DNA from: Escallonia rubra
Lineage: Eukaryota > Streptophyta > Magnoliopsida > Escalloniales > Escalloniaceae
Assembly (NCBI GenBank): GCA_033065855.1
Contig: JAVXUO010002345.1
Coordinates: 124,001-188,000, forward strand
Reading direction: 5' to 3'
Length of the DNA: 64,000 nt
Below are positions 57,503 to 64,000 of the stretch, piece by piece. Both the position numbers and the translations under genes were made by a program. Each line of letters starts with the position of its first letter. Positions within the stretch are counted from its first letter, which is position 1. Under the pieces are notes generated by a model, which was given only the letters and a program-made list of their open reading frames with translations, had not been told where the DNA came from and ran no database searches.

Positions 57503-58796
57503 GACCCCATTTTTCATAGTCCTTTTTATTTATATTTAATTTTTAAGCTTTATTGATAATTAGGATTTATAATTATGGGTGTAGGCCTAATAGTATATAA
57601 AACTTAATTTATCTAATTAAGTCGAATAGTTAATCCAGTCCAAATGTCCAGCCCAACCCATTCTAGTAATCCAGTCCAATCCAATTATTTGAGTTCAATC
57701 CAGTTAGAGTCCAGTCCAGTTAGTTAGGTTATACCCATATCCAATTAAGTGATTGTAATTTGTTAGATGATTTAGGGTTATCTTGTGATTTATCCTTGAT
57801 GCATGTGATTAATCCTTGATTTATATGAAATTTGGAGATAATTCCCGAATCTGGTTCATCCAAACAGTATTTTCAGATATATTTATTGAAAATATTTTTT
57901 TGGCGTGAACGGGCGGTTCGTTGACTAGCAATCGATTAGTTGACTTTTTTTTTCAACTTTTCGATTTTAATAAAATATTATGCTCTATCACTAAATCACA
58001 GACTAAGATAGTCATTCTTATCATTTCTAGCACCCATACCTCTATAAATAGGGTGTTTGGACTACATTTTCAAGAACAAACTTTGTCTTTCTAGAGTTTC
58101 TATACCATTTCTTTCTTAGAAGTGGTAGATCATCTCTAAGAAAAATTTAGCACTTCATATTCATTTCTAAATGGTCTAAGTCACTCGCATCGTGGATTCA
58201 TCATAAAGAGTTTCTAAGTGTTCTAGGCAAGTGCATTCTCTAGGTATATTAATGGATTTCTATACTAATTTAAATTAAGTAGTGTCCCCCTCCCCCCCCC
58301 CCCCCCCCGCGATCATATTTCCATTTTACAAACTATCTAAAAGTGTTTTTCTTTTTATTTCTTAGTCTAGGTCTAAGATCGAAGTGTAGGACATCTCCTG
58401 TAAGATCAGAATCGAACTACGATGGTTTTGATTCCGGTTTGTCCGGCCGGTACATCGGCCATTCGACTCCTGTTGTCGAATTCAAGCCAATAATCTAGAA
58501 ATAAGTTTAGGGTTTATGTTATTGTATATTTGCATGTGTTATGTGTTTTAAGGCCAAAAATAATATAAATGAAGTAGAGACCAAAAGGGAATGACGGGTG
58601 CCTAACACTTTCCCATCGTATGACTTAGTCTCCGAACCCATTGTCTTGTTTTCAATAGATTACTAGTCTTTAGGACATTTTTAAATCATTTTTGGGTTTT
58701 TCTTATTTGTCTTTGTTCAATAAAATAAGTTGGCGACTCCCTAAAATTCTTCCTTTCGGAGGATTTTTCCGAGGCGGTTCGCTATAGGTATCTACA
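57503..58796 (+). repeat. 3' LTR of the Ogre/Tat-type element
   Basis: Its left part (to about 58120) and right part (58520-58790) match the 5' LTR, including atgtgttttaaggccaaaaa and gacttagtc-ccgaaccca. The middle (58125-58520) differs and contains a run of about 17 C (near 58291). It ends ggttcgctata, with a further ggtatctaca that has no counterpart at the 5' LTR end. Confidence 0.72.
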
Positions 58797-59060
58797 GAAA
58801 AAACTTGTTTAGCCATTTAATCCCTTGTGATCATTTTTACATGGTGGGGCTAGATTCTCATCTCTTTGAGTTAAATTCACACTCTTTTGTGACTAAAAAA
58901 TGCATTAGTGATCTTTTAACCTCTTCAGTGACAAATGTTTAAATTTAGCTCATAAGGCTGTAATTTAGCCTCATCATTTTAAAAGTCATAAACACCCTTA
59001 ATTATAAGAAGCCTTTTAAATTTAGAAGGAGTATTTTAAGAAAAATAAAAATTTAGCCGT
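58797..59060. repeat. Continuation of the 250-bp tandem array after the Ogre-type element
   Basis: Begins with the remainder of an interrupted unit (tagccatttaatcccttgtg), followed by a further unit (gagttaaattcacactctttt, gtgactaaaaaatgcatta, tgtaatttagcctcatc, cacccttaatt). This shows that the LTR element inserted into a pre-existing array. Confidence 0.8.
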
Positions 59061-59957
59061 TGAACCCCTAGCTTGGGAGTTTTCAAGCTAGAAAAATAGA
59101 AAAAAGAAAAAAAAATTATTAATCATTTGAAGCTCAAATAAATTTGGGTTTTTATCAATTGGGTTTCACCTACATAACTGTAATATGAAATTCGAATTAG
59201 TTGTTTGCCACGAACCCAAATCATTATTAGGAGCATAGTGGTAAGTTCTAGTGATACTTAAAAGTCATCATTACATATGCATTTAAACAAATCTTAGAAA
59301 GCTTTAGTTTTACTATAGGTACCTTACACCAGTAAATCCTTATTGAAAACCTAAATTTAAACTTCAGTTTTACCATAGCTGCAATATACTGATATGTTTT
59401 TTTGAAATCCGTATAAATGTATAATATTTTAAAAGTGTAAGTACACATCAACATACCAATATGTAACGAAATTAAAAAGTATTGAATTACTGAAAAAATA
59501 TTCAATTTAGGTAAGGGTAAAATATAATTTCTCCTACAGGCTACAAAAATCTCTGTTATTGCTAGTTGTTTTCCTTAATCGAACTTGATGGAGAAGATAT
59601 ACTAGCTCTAAGTAGTTTAGTTTTAACGTGAGTGAAGGTATGTCTTGATAAAGTCTACAGCAATCAGAGGGCTTTCATAAGATTTTTTTTTGTTTTTGTT
59701 TTAATAAAGGTCAAAACAACCCTTAATTTTAATAAAAATATATGTTTCATTTAGGGTATTTTAAGGAAAGAGACTTGATATCGTATGAGAAATAAAAAAA
59801 CATTCTTATTTTTTTTAATTACAGTTTAATCCAAAAAAGGACATATTATGAAAAAAAAATTAAGTCAAAAACACTCCAAGTCGCCACTAATCGTTTACAA
59901 AAACTTCAATTGAGAAAGAGCATTTTAAAGGGAAAAAGAAGAAGAAGATTACTAATT
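59061..59957. other. AT-rich spacer without a gene
   Basis: Contains two related phrases with gtttta-ccatag/taggta (59303 and 59370). No coding frame is supported. Confidence 0.45.
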
Positions 59958-61770
59958 TAATATTTTTTTTTTGGTAAAATATTAGATTGTATTACTAAAA
60001 CAACGAGTTTAGAGAGATGAGTGCATCCTCTTCTTTAGATCATCATTTTCTAACAAACTTATCAAAGAGAACCACGTAAGGAACTAATCAAGTGTGCACT
60101 GCCTTCCATTATTACTATGTCCAGGGACTTTCTTCCAGCTCTAAACACACTAATCCATTGTTTAATCTGTAGGATCATAGCTTCATTGGACCTTTGTTGT
60201 TGTTAAAAAATCCTCAAGTTTCTCTTAGACCATATCATGTATACACAGCTACACCTAATTTGCATAGCTTTGCATGAAAACTTTTGCCTCTGAATTTCTT
60301 AGAGGCATAGGTCAAAAATTGGTTCCATGATTGCCATTGATTTTGTAATAACAGTTTTTCTAGGATTGCACCTTTCATTAATTGTAGAATTTCACTTCAT
60401 CAATTTATCTTTGGTCCTCAATCCACCTTTGCACAACATCCATAAAATAACTACAAATATAGGTATATTTCCACAGAACCAAATTAGCTTCCACCAAGGC
60501 ACTGTAGCTTTCTTTGTTCTCACTTGATGCCATGATTTCACAAAGAACTTTGTGTTTTGAGTTAATTTTTATATCACTTGATCCTCTTTGTCCACTTGAG
60601 GCTGCAAACTAGTAAGGTCGTCTTGCCATGGTCTGAGTGCATGAGATTTGGCTTGAGGGAGTTTCCAATGTTTCCATCTAGGATCTCACTGACCTTGCTC
60701 TCTTTCCTTAAACCAAAATCACATATGATTCTACTTCCAAACTTTGCATTGAGGTTTCCATAGGGCATCCAATTGTCATGCCACAACCAGGTTTTTTGGG
60801 CATTCCCTATAGTATGCCATACATGCTGCTGTACCAGAGCTTTGAATTTTATAATTTTATTCCAAGTCCAAGACAAAATCACTGGAGGTTTAAAGTTCCA
60901 TAGGTTTTGGTTTTTAGTGATGTATAGATGGCACCGCTTCACCCACAAAGAATCCTTATTATGAGCTAGATCCCAAATATGCTTGTATATTGCAGTTGTA
61001 TTCCACCCAACTAACCTTTTAATCCCCAGGCCACCTTCTTGTTTAGGCACACCAATGTCATTCCATGCAACTTTAGCCCCTTTGCATCTTGTATATTTTC
61101 CAAGCTAATTAAATGCCCTCATTTTGGCCTCAAGTTGTTTAATTATCTTCTGCAGTAAGATGAAAATTGAGCACTAATACACCTGCATGCTACTTAGTAC
61201 TGATGTGGCCAACTACATTCTTCCAGCATACGAGAGACATTTAGTGATCCAACAGTTAATCTTCTTAGTTAATTTGTCTAGAAGTACTTGACAATCCTTT
61301 ATGTGCAACTTAGTAGAGATGAGATGCACCCCTAAGTAAGTAACAAGAAGTTGAGCATGTGACACACCGATATTTGAGAGATCTCTGCATTTGCTTCTTC
61401 ATTCACCCAAGCTACACATGTGGAACTCTTAGCCAGATTAGGATAGAGGCCAGACGACATGCCAAATTCATCTAGAGCCATTTTGATATAGCACAGGGAG
61501 GTGTGATCAGCAATGGTCATGATGAAGAGATCATCAATAAAAACATAGATGATTAATCTGGAGATCTTGAAATTTAGGGTGAATTTTAAATCCAAGTCTA
61601 GAAGAACAATCATATAATAAACCTGATTAAGCTTCCGTAACTAGTAGGCAGAGATAAGGTGAAAATGGATCACCTTGTCTCAACCCTTTAGCACCTGTAA
61701 AATACCTTTCCATGCCACAATTCCAATTGATTGAGAATTTAGCTATAGTCACACACTTCATTATCCATTA
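59958..61770 (-). mobile_element. LINE (non-LTR) retrotransposon fragment, truncated and broken
   Basis: Minus-strand reading from high to low coordinates gives reverse-transcriptase motifs in order: WIMKCVTIAKFSI, GLRQGDPFSPYLCLL (about 61680), a mutated FADD box (YVFIDDLFI, about 61555) and FGMSSGLYPNLAKSS (about 61450). Further along is the post-RT block PKQEGGLGIKRLVGWN (61045), followed by WNKIIKFKALVQQHVWHTIG and WLWHDNWMPYG. The FADD alanine has changed and several stops and frame changes are present. A T run at 59962-59973 on the plus strand probably marks the poly(A) 3' end. The 5' part (endonuclease and RT N-terminus) is missing. Confidence 0.85.
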
Positions 61771-61778
61771 TATATATA

Positions 61779-61807
61779 CTAGCTCAGAATCTCGTGCCAA
61801 GCACGGG
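61779..61807 (-). mobile_element. Helitron-like 3' terminus (hairpin plus CTAG)
   Basis: Read on the minus strand, cccgtgcttggcacgag can pair into a 7-bp stem with one mismatch. Eight bases later comes CTAG followed by T. Helitrons end with a short GC hairpin about 10 bases before CTRR and insert between A and T, so this fits. The 5' TC end would lie at higher coordinates, beyond the window or unrecognised. The CGTGC-x-GCACG word is also known in other plant dispersed repeats, so the class is uncertain. Confidence 0.45.
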
Positions 61808-64000
61808 ACAATTTATCAACAATAATTTATCTTAATAGTCTTGAAATGCATAGTAAAATATCTTGCACAATTTTATAATTTTTTATTTTATCAAAGATAG
61901 TTACTTTAATTTTGGCTTGAACTTTACTGTAATAAAATAAATTAACTTATTTCTGGTCAAATATCAATAAGCAATGTCCTTGTGCATATCTGCTAATTCT
62001 GATTGGGTAACTATATAGATGTACAAAAATTAAAAGCTTATGTAGTACCAAAAAAAAAAGTAAATTCTACTAATAAAAAAATGCGGAGAACATATTGAGA
62101 TCAATTTGCTATTGCATAAGACATTTTTATTATTTTTCTATGTATCTTTTAAAAAAAAAATTTTGTACCTTTGAATGAGTTGTCCATAACATTAGTTATA
62201 TATTAGTTTAATTTTGATAGAGAAAATTTTGGTCCATATATTTGTTTATAGCATGTTATAAAAGTTAATCAACACAACTAATAAAGTATGGATGGTGTGA
62301 CATTTTTAGAAAAAGAGAAAATAGTAATCAGTGCATGAAGTAATTATATAAAGTTTAACCAACATAACTATATACGATAGCTCAAAACCTCGTAGTAAGA
62401 AAATTGCTGAACAAAATTTAACCAACATTTCACAAAGTATACAATAAGCATGCTTACTAAGTAAGATTTATCTTCAGATATAATAGGATTTCAATCCAAG
62501 TTTTAGTCTACATTCATCACACTTTTTAGATTTTATATGCAATTCTATTCAAAATTATAAAAGTTACATAATTAAAATCATAAATGGTATATTGCTAATG
62601 CAGAATTTAGAATGCTTAATAGTTAATTACTCACAATAAATATACCATAAAAAAATTAGTTCAAAACTTTTTCAACATAAAATTAGTTCAATTTAAGAAA
62701 AGCTTACATAATTAAGTTTTAAATTTACACTATTTTTTTAATGAATCTCATATAGAATCTGCATATTATGGTATTTTTACATTTAACCAATGCGACTAAA
62801 TAGGATACAACAAAACTTTAGAGTAAGGAAATTACTGACCAAAATTTTAATCAAAATAGTTATCAAGTTAGATTCATATTTGAATTTAGAGAAAACTTAA
62901 ATATGAATTTGAAATAGAACCTATTTTTTCTTATTAAATCTCTTAAGTAATTTTTTTCAAGTTAATATTTCATATTAGAGAGCTTTTTCGATATATAATA
63001 TTCCAATATAGTCATAATATATTACTATATTGGTTAGAAAATTTTAAATATTTTGAATTGCATAAGGCTAATTATTTAAATGTCGACTATATTTGTTGAT
63101 TTAATTCATTGCAAAATTAAGGACCCTGTTCAAAATAATGTTTGTAGATCTTTAGTAATATTAATGTGTTTAACATTAGTTTTTATAACTCTTATTATAT
63201 TAGAAAAAACAATGCAATAAGGTTTCATGATTGCATTTCTCGCCTCAGTTATTAATTATTATAGCTCAGGATTTCGAGTTAAGCTTGAGTAAGTTAAAAA
63301 AATATTTTAAAAAGTTACAAAAAGTGTATCAATGAATACCACATTTCAAGAAACAAAAAGAGATTTACATCTTATGGGAAAAAAACATCTACTTCTGCTA
63401 AAACTATAAGTGCAGTTAGTAAGAAATTTTTAATACTTTATTTTTTAACAATTTCAAGTAACTTGTCTAGACTATATTATTATTAAGTTCTTTTAGTGGC
63501 CCAATTTGATTTATTTAAAAACCAAGTCTAGTAGCTTGAAAAGTTAGATTAAGAGTACTCTGCAAAATTATTTAGACATAAAAATTAGGATTCTATCAAA
63601 ATTTAAATTAATTATTAGATCACATTTTTATTTGATATCTCATAAGTTATTTTTTGGGTCTATGGATTTTAATTTTCATATTAGAAAACACTTTCAAGAA
63701 CATATATAATTGTCAAAACAAAGTCTTAATAGATTAGTATATTGATTAGATAGGGTTTTAGAAGGATTAGAATTGGTTTTTAAATTAATTTTTTTTTCTA
63801 AATCGAAAGTATAATTTTTGTTTTTTATATATATGAGTTTTTATATTCATATTAGAGAGAATTTTGAAGATACAATAGTGAATATTAAGTCCTAATAAGT
63901 TAGTATAATGAAAAGGTTGAATTTGAGAATAATTAGAATTAGTCTTTGAATTTTAAGAACATAATTGTCAAAAAGAAGTCTTAATATATTAGTATATTGA
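61808..64000. other. Very AT-rich tract with diverged internal repeats, no gene
   Basis: Phrases recur: tttaatttcatattagagag-like words near 62968, 63676 and 63848; aagtcttaatagattagtat-like words near 63722 and 63979, with the related aagtcctaataagttagtat near 63889; and (ct)caaaacct/caaaacttt followed by ag-taaggaaatt near 62381 and 62812. All frames are closed. It may be the body of a non-autonomous Helitron-like element, continuing past the window end. Confidence 0.5.

Larger units (their letters stand above)
45419..58796 (+). mobile_element. Ogre/Tat-type LTR retrotransposon, pol-less, rich in tandem repeats
   Basis: Long direct terminal regions (45419-47300 and 57503-58796) share their outer parts, for example gggtgtaggcctaatagtat and ggagataattcccgaatc. 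The sequence after the first LTR, tggcaacttcactgaggac, approximates the TGGCGACTCC-CTGGGGA primer site (tRNA-Arg) used by Ogre/Tat elements. Gag fragments follow the Ogre/Tat pattern: FSGTTDPRIH, AARWFLTLDDSRVQ, WDDVVREFVNQYQYN and QDLIDKG. No protease, reverse transcriptase, RNase H or integrase is seen, so the copy is non-autonomous. Tandem arrays occupy 47892-48715, 53783-55190 and 55965-57320, as is common between genes and LTRs in this group. No target duplication was found, and no clear polypurine tract. Confidence 0.8.

Overview
This is nuclear DNA of a flowering plant, most likely a eudicot. The evidence is GT-AG introns, a plastid-type acyltransferase, a plant-type beta-galactosidase with a C-terminal lectin domain, and plant classes of transposable elements (CACTA, hAT, Ty3 with tRNA-Met priming, Ogre/Tat with a tRNA-Arg-like primer site, Ty1/copia, LINE, Helitron-like). 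I cannot name the species. Most of the window is transposon-derived; only about 11 kb belongs to three host genes.

Layout. 1-5377: AT-rich repeat relics without a recognisable gene. 5378-11843: a decayed CACTA element with 3-bp target duplication GTA, minus-strand transposase remnants and a copia fragment inside. 11847-13379: no gene seen. 13385-24037: a Ty3-type LTR retrotransposon flanked by TGTGT; its 5' LTR is split by a 4.0-kb hAT element (14172-18180) flanked by GTTGAACC, and the 3' LTR of the same element preserves the empty site. 25027-30238 (+): a plastidial 1-acyl-glycerol-3-phosphate acyltransferase (LPAT1/ATS2 type) with six proposed coding exons. 30239-36110: repeat relics including a decayed copia element that carries a long inverted repeat. 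36374-36649 (-): a small one-helix membrane protein. 38341-43278 (+): a complete 19-exon GH35 beta-galactosidase predicted at 821 residues, including one GC-AG intron. About 45419-58796: a pol-less Ogre/Tat-type element carrying four different tandem-repeat arrays and two partial gag regions, inserted in an older array of roughly 250-bp units. 59960-61770 (-): a LINE fragment. 61779-64000: an AT-rich tract whose edge looks like a Helitron 3' terminus.

The host genes have no evident operational link: plastid phosphatidic acid synthesis, cell-wall galactan or glycoprotein trimming, and an unknown membrane protein. The most informative aspect is the nesting, because element boundaries, target duplications and an internal empty site can be read directly. 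I found no convincing undescribed biological system. The nearest to novelty are the Ogre/Tat element, whose two LTRs share their ends but not their middles, and its three-part higher-order minisatellite. All exon models come from reading frame, splice consensus and recalled family motifs, not from transcript data or alignment.
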